Assembly (NCBI GenBank): GCA_028713395.1 | Contig: JAQTOJ010000117.1 | Location: 1-6,230 of the forward strand | DNA from: Dehalococcoidales bacterium | Lineage (GTDB): Bacteria; Chloroflexota; Dehalococcoidia; Dehalococcoidales; Fen-1064 | DNA length: 6,230 nucleotides | Reading direction: 5' to 3' | Shown here: one piece after another, positions 1-5,986 of the stretch | Numbering within the stretch: the stretch's first letter is position 1 | Layout: each line of letters starts with the position of its first letter | Notes under the pieces: model-generated | Database searches by the model: none | The model's input: only the letters and a program-made list of their open reading frames with translations | What the model was told of the DNA's origin: nothing | Translations under genes and position numbers: made by a program

Positions 1-46
1 TCATCTGTATTTTCTGGTCCATCGCACGGGTCTCCTTCCAAGGCAT
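1..46 (-). CDS. Integrase-core (IS481/IS3-like) transposase, N-terminal fragment cut by the window edge
   Basis: Reading the minus strand from the ATG at 44-46 gives MPWKETRAMDQKIQM and then runs off the window. The MPWKET start followed by a short helix is, from family knowledge, typical of DDE integrase-core transposases of IS481-like elements, whose N-terminus is a helix-turn-helix that binds the element ends. The start is supported by a strong Shine-Dalgarno AGGAGG at 55-60, eight bases before the ATG. Upstream lie tandem terminal-type repeats (75-122), which fits an IS end rather than a host gene. Only 15 codons are visible, so whether the gene is intact and its exact family cannot be judged. 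A second in-frame ATG lies at 20-22, but the first one has the better ribosome site. Confidence 0.75.
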   Translation of the reverse strand, partial: MPWKETRAMDQKIQM

Positions 47-74
47 CGGTAGCACCTCCTACCTAAACCTTAAC

Positions 75-122
75 TGTTACCCATGTGTCCGGTCTATTTT
101 GTTACCATTGTATCCGGTCTGT
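75..122. repeat. Two tandem copies of a terminal-type IS repeat, period 25 bp
   Basis: Copy 1 (75-97) begins TGTTACCCATGTGTCCGGTC. Copy 2 (100-122) begins TGTTACCATTGTATCCGGTC. They match at 19 of 23 ungapped positions and are offset by 25 bp, so they sit on nearly the same face of the helix. The conserved cores are TGTTACC and TCCGGTCT. They are probably transposase binding sites at the element end. The two-copy arrangement is seen directly; the binding role is inferred from position. Confidence 0.8.
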
Positions 123-133
123 ACCCCCTTTAG

Positions 134-157
134 TTCTCTCCCCTCGGAGGGAGAGAA
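134..157. repeat. Perfect 9-bp inverted repeat (hairpin) beside the IS end
   Basis: TTCTCTCCC (134-142) and GGGAGAGAA (149-157) are perfect reverse complements around the 6-base loop CTCGGA. No T-run follows on either strand, so it is not a standard intrinsic terminator. It resembles the short CTCTCCC/GGGAGAG palindromes often scattered between genes as REP-like elements. It could still slow or stop transcription coming out of nadE. It lies about 12 bp from the estimated IS boundary. Confidence 0.6.
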
Positions 158-225
158 GACTTCAAACGGCCCCCCAGCCCCGGGATTCTTCGTCCTTGCA
201 GTCCTCCAGAATAATAACAACTATC

Positions 226-260
226 GCTGACTGCTGAGCGCTGAAAGCTGACGGCTGTTA
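226..260. repeat. Five tandem heptamers of the form GCTGNNN at the nadE 3' end
   Basis: Five contiguous 7-base units each start with GCTG. Their last three bases are ACT, AGC, AAA, ACG and TTA in order. The units start at 226, 233, 240, 247 and 254. The last unit contains the TTA (258-260) that is the nadE stop codon on the minus strand, so the array abuts and slightly enters the gene. It looks like a heptanucleotide simple-sequence repeat; no function is evident. Confidence 0.7.
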
Positions 261-986
261 AAAATCCGGCACCGGTGGCAAACAGCGTTTATGGTTGCTT
301 TTAGCCATGAGCGTTTGAATCTTCAGCTTGGCTTCCGGTTCCGCCCGGCCGATGCTGAGAAAGCGGTCAAGCTCCTTGTAGGTCAAGCCCATTTCCTTTT
401 CATCTGTCTGCCCGTCCCAGAGACCGGCTGACGGCGGTTTATCAATAATCGGACGCGGAATACCCAAATACTCGGCAAGATCGATAACTTGTTGTTTGAC
501 AAGGTTACCCAGCGGCATAATATCGACGCCCCCATCGCCCCACTTCGTAAAATAACCCACCGCCAGTTCGCTGCGGTTACTGGAACCTACCACCATATAG
601 TTCATGAGATTGGCGTGATAATAAAGAGTCAGCATGCGCAGGCGCACTTTCAGATTGGATTTCGCCAGCCTTTCTGCAGCGGGGGTTGTTTCATTACAAG
701 GTAAAATTTTCAAAAAGCTGTCGTACATCGTATCCAGATTGATGACCCGCAGAGGGATGTTGAACTTATCCATCAATAATTTGGCATGGGCTTCGTCTTC
801 CGGATTGCTGTAACAGGGTAAAGCCAGTCCCAAAACCCTACCAGGGGCGGCTTTCTCGCATAGCACCGCCAGTACCGCCGAATCGATGCCGCCGCTGACA
901 CCGATGACGATGCCTTTGGCGCCGGCTTCCTTCACCCGTGCCTGTATCCAGTTCACCAAATCAACGGTTAGTTGTGCTTTCTCCAT
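258..986 (-). CDS. nadE: NH3-dependent NAD+ synthetase
   Basis: The product, 242 residues, carries out the last step of NAD+ synthesis in the cytoplasm: nicotinate adenine dinucleotide (deamido-NAD+) plus ATP and ammonia gives NAD+, AMP and PPi. Visible family motifs are the PP-loop SGGIDS at residues 31-36 that binds the ATP pyrophosphate, NLKVRLRM near 111-118, NRSELAVGYFTKWGDGG at 137-153 and KPPSAGLWDGQTDE at 183-196. The length fits the single-domain, ammonia-using type; there is no N-terminal nitrilase-like glutaminase domain, so ammonia must come free or from another protein. The ATG at 984-986 is preceded by GGGGGAGAT immediately upstream, which pairs imperfectly with the anti-Shine-Dalgarno. 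The gene is divergent from the amidohydrolase gene and shares its promoter region. No clear terminator follows; the heptamer repeat and the hairpin at 134-157 lie downstream. Confidence 0.95.
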   Translation of the reverse strand: MEKAQLTVDLVNWIQARVKEAGAKGIVIGVSGGIDSAVLAVLCEKAAPGRVLGLALPCYSNPEDEAHAKLLMDKFNIPLRVINLDTMYDSFLKILPCNETTPAAERLAKSNLKVRLRMLTLYYHANLMNYMVVGSSNRSELAVGYFTKWGDGGVDIMPLGNLVKQQVIDLAEYLGIPRPIIDKPPSAGLWDGQTDEKEMGLTYKELDRFLSIGRAEPEAKLKIQTLMAKSNHKRCLPPVPDF

Positions 987-998
987 ATCTCCCCCGTG

Positions 999-1027
999 TT
1001 GTCGCAGTGCTCAATGGGTAGTATACT
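999..1027 (+). promoter_or_regulatory. Predicted sigma70 promoter of the amidohydrolase gene
   Basis: TTGTCG (999-1004) and TATACT (1022-1027) are separated by 17 bp. Transcription would start near 1034, giving a leader of about 27 bases that contains the Shine-Dalgarno AAAGGAG (1048-1054), six bases before the ATG at 1061. The -10 shares bases 1022-1025 with the nadE -10 on the other strand, so polymerase cannot open both promoters at once. Confidence 0.65.
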
Positions 1028-1049
1028 TTTCTTAGCCGGTAGACGTCAA
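1020..1049 (-). promoter_or_regulatory. Predicted sigma70 promoter of nadE
   Basis: On the minus strand, TTGACG (1044-1049) and TATACT (1020-1025) are separated by 18 bp, matching the -35 and -10 consensus at five positions each. The start of transcription would fall near 1013, giving a leader of about 27 bases. The -10 overlaps the -10 of the opposing promoter within the palindrome AGTATACT (1020-1027). Confidence 0.65.
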
Positions 1050-1060
1050 AGGAGCGAATC

Positions 1061-2611
1061 ATGCCCACCGCCGACCTCATTCTCAGGAATGCCAATGTTA
1101 TCACCGTTGACACCCGGCAGCCCGCCGCGCAAACGGTGGCGGTCAAAGACGGCAAGATTCTATTTGCTGGTTATAGTGATGATTTGAGTTTGTTCCAAGG
1201 GAAGGGAACCAGGGTCATCGATTGCACCGGGAAGACCGTAATGCCCGGCTTTATCGATGCCCATTGTCATATTTTCTCCAATATCAGAAAGCTATTGAGC
1301 GTCGATCTGAGCGGGCCGGAAATCAAGTCAATTAACGATATCAAACAGGCTATCAGGAAACAGGCGGCCAAGACCCCGCCGGAGGAATGGATCAACGCCA
1401 CTGATTACAACGATTTCACGCTCGCTGAAAAGAGACACCCCACTCGACAGGAACTGGACGAGGTTTCGCCACAAAATCCGGTTTGTTTATCACACCGCTC
1501 GTTGCACGCCTGCGTGCTTAACAGCAAAGGGCTGGAACTGGCGAAAATTGGGAACGAGACGCCCGAACCGAAAGGCGGTTTTATCGGACGGGATGTCACT
1601 ACCGGCGCGCCCAACGGTTTACTGGTGGAAATGCTGGCGTATATCCGCGAACAGGTACTGCCGACAATCTCCGATGCCGAACTCGACCGGGGCATCAAAC
1701 TAGCTAACCAACAATATCTCTCGATGGGGTTGACGTCTCTGGGGGACGCCACTTATGTCAACGATATGCATCGCTGGCAGCGCTACCAACATTTCAAAGC
1801 GAATCACTTATTGGAAAGCCGTGTGTATATGATGTGCGGCATTGAGACGATCAAAGAATTCCAGGCAGCCGGTATGAAATGGTGGCAGGGCGATGAGCAT
1901 TTGAGGTTGGGCGCCATGAAAATCGTGCCCAGTTTGATCACCGATACGCTACACCCGCCAAAAGAAGATCTTGTTGAAAAGATTTTGGCAGCCCACCAGG
2001 GAGGTTTTCAGGTGGCGATCCACGCGGTGCAGAATAAGTTGATCGAAGCAGTCGTTAGTGCCTACGAAGAGGTAAAAAAGCAGGCGTCAGATTTCAATAT
2101 CAGAAGGCACCGCATCGAACACTGCGCAGAGTGCACACCGGATTTACAAACCCGTATCAAAGCTCTGGGCTTGGCCGTCACCACACACCCTTCTTTTGCC
2201 TATTACAGCGGCGACCGTTATCTGGCCACCGTGGAACCGGAATATATACCGCATTTATACCCGCTGAAAGCTCTGGTAAACACCGGCTTGAACATAGCTG
2301 CCGCTTCAGATTCGCCGGTGGTCAATAATAACCCCATCATGGGAATCTATGGCGGAGTTAACCGACTAACTGCCTCCGGTAAATCGCTTTCGCCGGAACA
2401 GGCGGTTTCTGCAATGGATGTTCTCAGAATGTACACTCTCAGTGCTGCCTACCAGTCTCATGAAGAAAAAATCAAAGGCTCCATCACTCCCGGCAAGCTG
2501 GCGGATATAGTCGTCTTGAGCGCTGACCCCACCCGGTTACCCGCCGCACTGATGAAAGACATTAAAGTTGAAATGACGATTATCGGCGGTAAAGTCGTCT
2601 GGCAGCATTAA
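1061..2611 (+). CDS. YtcJ-like metal-dependent amidohydrolase (Amidohydro_3 type)
   Basis: A 516-residue protein of the amidohydrolase superfamily, which hydrolyses C-N or related bonds with a metal centre in a TIM barrel. The N-terminal beta-sandwich (about 1-60, LILRNANVITVD) leads into the first metal motif DAHCH with H68 and H70. Other expected ligands are visible: K287 (MKIV, the possible carboxylated lysine), H321 (VAIHAV), H354 (RIEHC) and D417 (AASDSP). The C-terminus closes the sandwich with KGSITPGKLADIVVLSADP and IIGGKVVW. The length and the HRSLHACVLNSKGL segment fit the YtcJ/exoenzyme-regulatory-like subfamily, whose substrates are mostly unknown. There is no signal peptide, so it is probably cytoplasmic. 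The ATG at 1061 has AAAGGAG at the right distance. It is divergent from nadE, but nothing shows a shared pathway. No terminator is visible before ftsH. The family call is firm; the substrate is not known. Confidence 0.9.
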   Translation: MPTADLILRNANVITVDTRQPAAQTVAVKDGKILFAGYSDDLSLFQGKGTRVIDCTGKTVMPGFIDAHCHIFSNIRKLLSVDLSGPEIKSINDIKQAIRKQAAKTPPEEWINATDYNDFTLAEKRHPTRQELDEVSPQNPVCLSHRSLHACVLNSKGLELAKIGNETPEPKGGFIGRDVTTGAPNGLLVEMLAYIREQVLPTISDAELDRGIKLANQQYLSMGLTSLGDATYVNDMHRWQRYQHFKANHLLESRVYMMCGIETIKEFQAAGMKWWQGDEHLRLGAMKIVPSLITDTLHPPKEDLVEKILAAHQGGFQVAIHAVQNKLIEAVVSAYEEVKKQASDFNIRRHRIEHCAECTPDLQTRIKALGLAVTTHPSFAYYSGDRYLATVEPEYIPHLYPLKALVNTGLNIAAASDSPVVNNNPIMGIYGGVNRLTASGKSLSPEQAVSAMDVLRMYTLSAAYQSHEEKIKGSITPGKLADIVVLSADPTRLPAALMKDIKVEMTIIGGKVVWQH

Positions 2612-2663
2612 ATGCCACGCCTGTTATCCCCAACCAAAGTATCCATCTACAGGTACTATTCTC

Positions 2664-2681
2664 ATTATCTGATAATTATCT
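2664..2681. promoter_or_regulatory. Direct repeat and palindrome overlapping the ftsH -35 region (possible operator)
   Basis: ATTATCT occurs at 2664-2670 and again at 2675-2681, 11 bp apart start to start, about one helical turn. The bases GATAATTATC (2671-2680) also form a perfect 10-bp palindrome. Both overlap the proposed -35 of ftsH at 2669-2674, where a bound regulator would touch polymerase. The sequences are seen directly; the regulatory role is inference, and AT-rich DNA makes such matches easier by chance. Confidence 0.35.
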
Positions 2682-2697
2682 TCAATTTTGGTATAAT
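2669..2697 (+). promoter_or_regulatory. Predicted extended -10 promoter of ftsH
   Basis: TATAAT (2692-2697) is a perfect -10 and is preceded by TGG (2689-2691), making an extended -10. CTGATA (2669-2674) is a 4-of-6 match to the -35 at 17 bp spacing. Transcription would start near 2704, giving a leader of about 36 bases that is very A-rich and lacks a good Shine-Dalgarno. Confidence 0.75.
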
Positions 2698-2739
2698 AAA
2701 GCTAGAATGAATTCAGGTATAAAAAGAATAAAATAAAGA

Positions 2740-4626
2740 ATGAAAACGAAACAACGTAATCTTAACTGGGTATATTTTCTTATTTTCCTCGCCAGCATCT
2801 TTGTTTTTTGGATGCTGATCCGGGGCAATCCCACTCCTAAAATTGAAGAAATCCCAATCAGCCGGGTGATCACCATGTCTCAGGACAGCCAGATCGATAC
2901 GATGTCCATGGACGGACCCTGGCTGGACTTAACGGCAAAAGACGGCACGAAATACCGCAGTTACGTAGGACCGGAAAGCTTCTGGACGATGACCAATTTG
3001 AAACTGGACGGGGTTACTTATGAAATCGCCGCCGGCGGGATAGATTGGGGCGCCTTGCTCCCCACTATTATCACCTTTGTGCTGTTCGGAGCTTTATTGT
3101 TCTTCATGTTCTACCGGGCGCGCGGTATGAACAACCAGGCAATGAGTTTCGGGCGCAGCCGGGCGCGTTTGTTCCCGGGAGACAAACCCACCGTGACCTT
3201 TAATGATGTCGCCGGCGTGGACGAAGCCAAGCAGGAATTGCACGAAGTGGTGGACTTCCTGAAAGCCCGCGAACGTTTCACCACCCTCGGAGCCAGAATT
3301 CCCCGCGGTGTATTGCTCGTCGGACCTCCCGGCACCGGTAAAACCCTTTTGGCCAAAGCCATTGCCGGTGAAGCCGGGGTGCCTTTCTTCTCCATCAGCG
3401 GCAGTGAATTCGTAGAGATGTTCGTTGGCGTGGGCGCTTCCAGAGTACGAGACCTGTTCGATACCGCCAAACGGCACGCCCCCTGCATTATCTTCATTGA
3501 TGAAATTGACGCCGTCGGTCGTCAGCGTGGCGCTGGTCTGGGCGGCAGCCATGACGAACGCGAACAGACTTTGAACCAGATTTTGACCGAAATGGACGGG
3601 TTCGATACTAACGTGAATATTATCATTCTGGCAGCCACCAACCGCCCGGATATCCTTGACCCGGCGCTCTTGAGACCCGGACGTTTCGACAGACGCGTGG
3701 TGCTGGATTTGCCGGATAACAACGGCCGTATCGCTATTCTTAAAGTTCATATAAAAAACAAACCAATCAATCCTGCAGTAAGTCTTGAACGGTTGGCACG
3801 ACAGACAGCCGGTTTCTCCGGCGCCGATCTGGCTAACCTCGTCAACGAAGCAGCTATTCTGGCTGCTCGTCGAGGGAAAAAAACGGTTGACATGGTTGAT
3901 CTAGAAGAATCCATTGACAAGGTAAGTTTAGGCCCCGAACGTAAAAGCAAACGTATTTCTCCCAAAGAAAAGGAGATTGTCGCATATCACGAATCTGGAC
4001 ACGCTGTAGTGGCACGATTAACTAAAAACGCAGACCCCCCGAATAAAATATCCATCATCCCTCGCGGTATGGCAGGCGGGTATATGGTACCGTTACGCGA
4101 AGACAGGTCCTATTATTCCCGTGCGATGATTCTAGATTTAATCGCAGTTTCACTGGCCGGACAGGCAAGTGAACGATTATTTCTGAAAGAAATAACATCC
4201 GGCGCGCAAAGTGATTTAAGGCACGCTACCGACATAGCGCGTCGGATGATTACCGATTGGGGTATGAGCGACAAATTGGTACCACGTACTTTTGGTGAAA
4301 AACAGGAATTAGTATTCTTGGGGCGCGAAATATCCGAACAGAAAGACTACAGCGACAAAACAGCTGAAGCTATTGACTCAGAAATTGACGCAATAATAAG
4401 ACAACAATATGAAGCTGCCACTAAAATATTAACTGATTCACAGGAATTACTAAAGAAGTTAGTGGAAGTGCTTATTGTAAAAGAAACGCTCGATTACGAT
4501 GAACTAGAAGCTTTGTTCAAAGAGATGGTTCCTGAGGACCGGTTACCCAAAAAAGAAGCGTTCACAGATTTGTTAAAGCCTTTGCCAACTTTAGAACAAA
4601 ACCCTCCTGGCCGAGAAGAAAAATAG
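2740..4626 (+). CDS. ftsH: ATP-dependent membrane zinc metalloprotease FtsH
   Basis: FtsH is a hexameric, membrane-anchored AAA+ protease that unfolds and degrades damaged membrane proteins and short-lived regulators. In these 628 residues I see a first membrane segment (about 8-26), a short extracytoplasmic domain (about 27-102) and a second membrane segment (about 104-125). The AAA+ ATPase has Walker A GPPGTGKT at 195-202, pore loop FVGVG at 228-232, Walker B IIFIDEID ending at 257, and the second region of homology with arginine fingers R312 and R315. The M41 protease domain has HESGH with H417, E418 and H421, and the third zinc ligand D492 in GAQSD. The length is normal and all catalytic residues are present. 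The ATG at 2740 has only a weak purine-rich AAAG upstream; the basic start followed by the membrane segment supports it. Codon usage changes sharply near base 3720, and GGRAAEE, usual in the protease domain, reads AGQASER. A strong terminator follows. Confidence 0.97.
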   Translation: MKTKQRNLNWVYFLIFLASIFVFWMLIRGNPTPKIEEIPISRVITMSQDSQIDTMSMDGPWLDLTAKDGTKYRSYVGPESFWTMTNLKLDGVTYEIAAGGIDWGALLPTIITFVLFGALLFFMFYRARGMNNQAMSFGRSRARLFPGDKPTVTFNDVAGVDEAKQELHEVVDFLKARERFTTLGARIPRGVLLVGPPGTGKTLLAKAIAGEAGVPFFSISGSEFVEMFVGVGASRVRDLFDTAKRHAPCIIFIDEIDAVGRQRGAGLGGSHDEREQTLNQILTEMDGFDTNVNIIILAATNRPDILDPALLRPGRFDRRVVLDLPDNNGRIAILKVHIKNKPINPAVSLERLARQTAGFSGADLANLVNEAAILAARRGKKTVDMVDLEESIDKVSLGPERKSKRISPKEKEIVAYHESGHAVVARLTKNADPPNKISIIPRGMAGGYMVPLREDRSYYSRAMILDLIAVSLAGQASERLFLKEITSGAQSDLRHATDIARRMITDWGMSDKLVPRTFGEKQELVFLGREISEQKDYSDKTAEAIDSEIDAIIRQQYEAATKILTDSQELLKKLVEVLIVKETLDYDELEALFKEMVPEDRLPKKEAFTDLLKPLPTLEQNPPGREEK

Positions 4627-4644
4627 TCTCATTTCGGAATTAGA

Positions 4645-4674
4645 AGACCCCGCTGTTACGCGGGGTCTTTTTTT
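4645..4674 (+). terminator. Intrinsic terminator of ftsH
   Basis: AGACCCCGC (4645-4653) pairs perfectly with GCGGGGTCT (4660-4668) around a 6-base loop and is followed by an unbroken T-run to 4674. It begins 19 bases after the ftsH stop. On the minus strand the hairpin is followed only by TCTAATT, so it may act weakly on transcripts from the convergent ruvB as well; no other terminator is seen for ruvB. Confidence 0.93.
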
Positions 4675-4709
4675 ATGGATACTGGTTTTCGCCGGTAAGG
4701 GAGTGTAGT

Positions 4710-5732
4710 CTACAGCAGACTCTGCTGGGCAGAGTTTTTCTTGTTGTTTTTCAAGCCTAAATGCTCATACGCCAGAGGTGTAGCAACACGGCCGCGGGGC
4801 GTTCTTTCCAAAAAGCCGAGTTGCAACAGATACGGCTCATAGACATCCATAATGGTATCCGCCTCTTCACTGATAGAGGCGGCAATGGTTTCCAGTCCCA
4901 CCGGGCCGCCGCCAAACTTCTCGATTATGGTATGCAAGACCTTGCGGTCCAGATCGTCCAAGCCAATGGGGTCGACTTCAAGCTTGGAGAGCGCTTCCAT
5001 AGCCACTTTTTTGGTGATGATGCCGGCGGCTTTGACCTCAGCGTAATCGCGGACACGTTTCAAAAGACGGTTGGCGACGCGCGGCGTGCCGCGGGCACGG
5101 CTGGCAATCTCCGCCAATCCATCGGGCTCTGCTTTTATCTGTAAAATCTGCGCTGACCGCTGCACAATGGTCTTGATGGCTTCCGCGTCATAAAAATCCA
5201 GGTGAAAAACATTACCGAACCGGTCGCGCAAGGGCGCGCTTAACATCGCGTAGCGGGTGGTAGCACCCACCAATGTAAAAGGCGGGAGATTGAGCCGTAA
5301 ACTGCGAGCACCCGGCCCCTTGCCGATTATGATGTCCAAGGCAAAGTCTTCCATCGCCGGGTAGAGGATTTCTTCCACCACGCGGCTGAGGCGGTGAATT
5401 TCATCGATAAACAAAACATCATGTTTTTTCAGGTTGGTGAGAATCGCCGCCAAATCACCGGTACGTTCAATGGCCGGGCCCGAAGTGATTTTGATATCCA
5501 CGCCCATTTCCGCCGCGACGATATGCGCCAGCGTAGTTTTACCCAAGCCGGGAGGACCGTACAGCAAAACATGGTCGAGCGATTCGCCGCGTTTCCTGGC
5601 GGCGGCGATGGAAATCAGCAGGTTATCTTTTACCTTAGACTGCCCAATGAAGTCCAGGATGCGCTTGGGGCGCAGGTTGGTCTCCAGGGGGCTGTCTTCA
5701 ACGGTCGGTTTGCCGGAAATGATGCGTGAAAT
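4710..5732 (-). CDS. ruvB: Holliday junction branch migration DNA helicase RuvB, apparent ATT start
   Basis: RuvB is the AAA+ motor that, with RuvA, drives branch migration of Holliday junctions during recombination and repair. From the proposed start it has 340 residues, the normal family length. Visible motifs are LRPKRILDFIGQ near the N-terminus, Walker A GPPGLGKT at 59-66, Walker B FIDEIH with D110 and E111, sensor 1 GATTR at 156-160, arginine finger R169 in LSAPLRDRFG, sensor 2 in RGTPR near 218, and a C-terminal winged helix ending LERTPRGRVAT. No ATG, GTG or TTG lies in frame between the promoter and the conserved region. The ATG at 5826-5828 would add 32 unrelated residues and lies upstream of the TATAAT box. 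The ATT at 5730-5732 falls where the family starts (then SRIISGKP) and has GAGGAAGGTGG just upstream. No ruvA or ruvC is in this window. The function is firm; the start is inferred. Confidence 0.93.
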   Translation of the reverse strand: MSRIISGKPTVEDSPLETNLRPKRILDFIGQSKVKDNLLISIAAARKRGESLDHVLLYGPPGLGKTTLAHIVAAEMGVDIKITSGPAIERTGDLAAILTNLKKHDVLFIDEIHRLSRVVEEILYPAMEDFALDIIIGKGPGARSLRLNLPPFTLVGATTRYAMLSAPLRDRFGNVFHLDFYDAEAIKTIVQRSAQILQIKAEPDGLAEIASRARGTPRVANRLLKRVRDYAEVKAAGIITKKVAMEALSKLEVDPIGLDDLDRKVLHTIIEKFGGGPVGLETIAASISEEADTIMDVYEPYLLQLGFLERTPRGRVATPLAYEHLGLKNNKKNSAQQSLL

Positions 5733-5739
5733 GAGCCCA

Positions 5740-5750
5740 CCTTCCTCGTG
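5740..5750 (-). promoter_or_regulatory. Ribosome binding site of ruvB
   Basis: On the minus strand GAGGAAGGTGG runs just upstream of the ATT at 5730-5732. The AGGTG part matches the 3' half of the ideal AAGGAGGTG sequence at a usable distance. It is the only purine-rich site between the predicted transcription start and the conserved RuvB region, and so supports initiation at the ATT. Confidence 0.55.
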
Positions 5751-5762
5751 ACATTTGACGGT

Positions 5763-5771
5763 ATTATAACA
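5763..5771 (-). promoter_or_regulatory. Predicted extended -10 promoter of ruvB
   Basis: On the minus strand TGTTATAAT is a perfect TATAAT preceded by the TGN extension. No good -35 is found at 16-18 bp, as is common for extended -10 promoters. Transcription would begin near 5755-5756, leaving about 24 bases before the proposed ATT start. This placement argues against any ruvB start further upstream. Confidence 0.65.
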
Positions 5772-5920
5772 TAAAAATATTGGTTTACGTTTGGCATAGA
5801 ATACAAAGGCGAAATAACCAATAATCAAATATCAATATTCAAACAAATTCCAAATCGCAATAAGTGAAAAAATAACCCCATGTCATTGGGAATAAAACGA
5901 AGCAATTCCCGAGGGAAGGG

Positions 5921-5965
5921 GGTAATAAAAAAAGCGCCCCGGGATTTAAACCCACGGGGCGCTTT
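5921..5965 (-). terminator. Intrinsic terminator of rpoC
   Basis: AAAGCGCCCCG (5931-5941) and CGGGGCGCTTT (5955-5965) form an 11-bp perfect inverted repeat around a 13-base loop. On the minus strand the hairpin is followed by a T-run (A-run 5927-5933 on the plus strand) and then ATTACC. It starts about 21 bases after the rpoC stop. It separates the rpoC transcript from ruvB, which has its own promoter downstream. Confidence 0.92.
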
Positions 5966-5986
5966 AACTAGTAAAGAAATTCGGGG

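Larger units (their letters stand above)
1..122 (-). mobile_element. Upstream end of an insertion sequence (IS481-like), remainder outside the window
   Basis: The segment combines a transposase start codon and ribosome site (44-60) with two tandem copies of a terminal-type repeat (75-97 and 100-122) placed between the gene and host DNA. The outer boundary is estimated at about 122-128, where similarity to the repeat stops. The exact end and any target-site duplication cannot be fixed because the other end of the element is outside the window. The transposase reads away from nadE. Family assignment rests on the MPWKET start and on the general look of the ends (TGTTACCCATG...CCGGTC), recognised from memory. 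Confidence 0.7.

Noticed and set aside
134..157. Hairpin considered as the nadE terminator
   Set aside because: The stem is perfect but no T-run follows on the minus strand, and it lies about 100 bases beyond the stop, so I list it as a repeat instead.
1405..1752. A 115-codon minus-strand open frame within the amidohydrolase gene
   Set aside because: It is fully antisense to conserved amidohydrolase sequence and has no ribosome site or recognisable domain.
3094..3750. A 218-codon open frame on the minus strand inside ftsH
   Set aside because: It lies wholly within the well-supported ftsH AAA+ region, has no recognisable domain, and ends close to where ftsH codon use turns AT-rich, so it is a by-product of GC-ending codons on the other strand.
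5733..5828. N-terminal extension of RuvB to the ATG at 5826-5828
   Set aside because: The 32 added residues do not resemble any RuvB N-terminus and the extension crosses a perfect extended -10 promoter.
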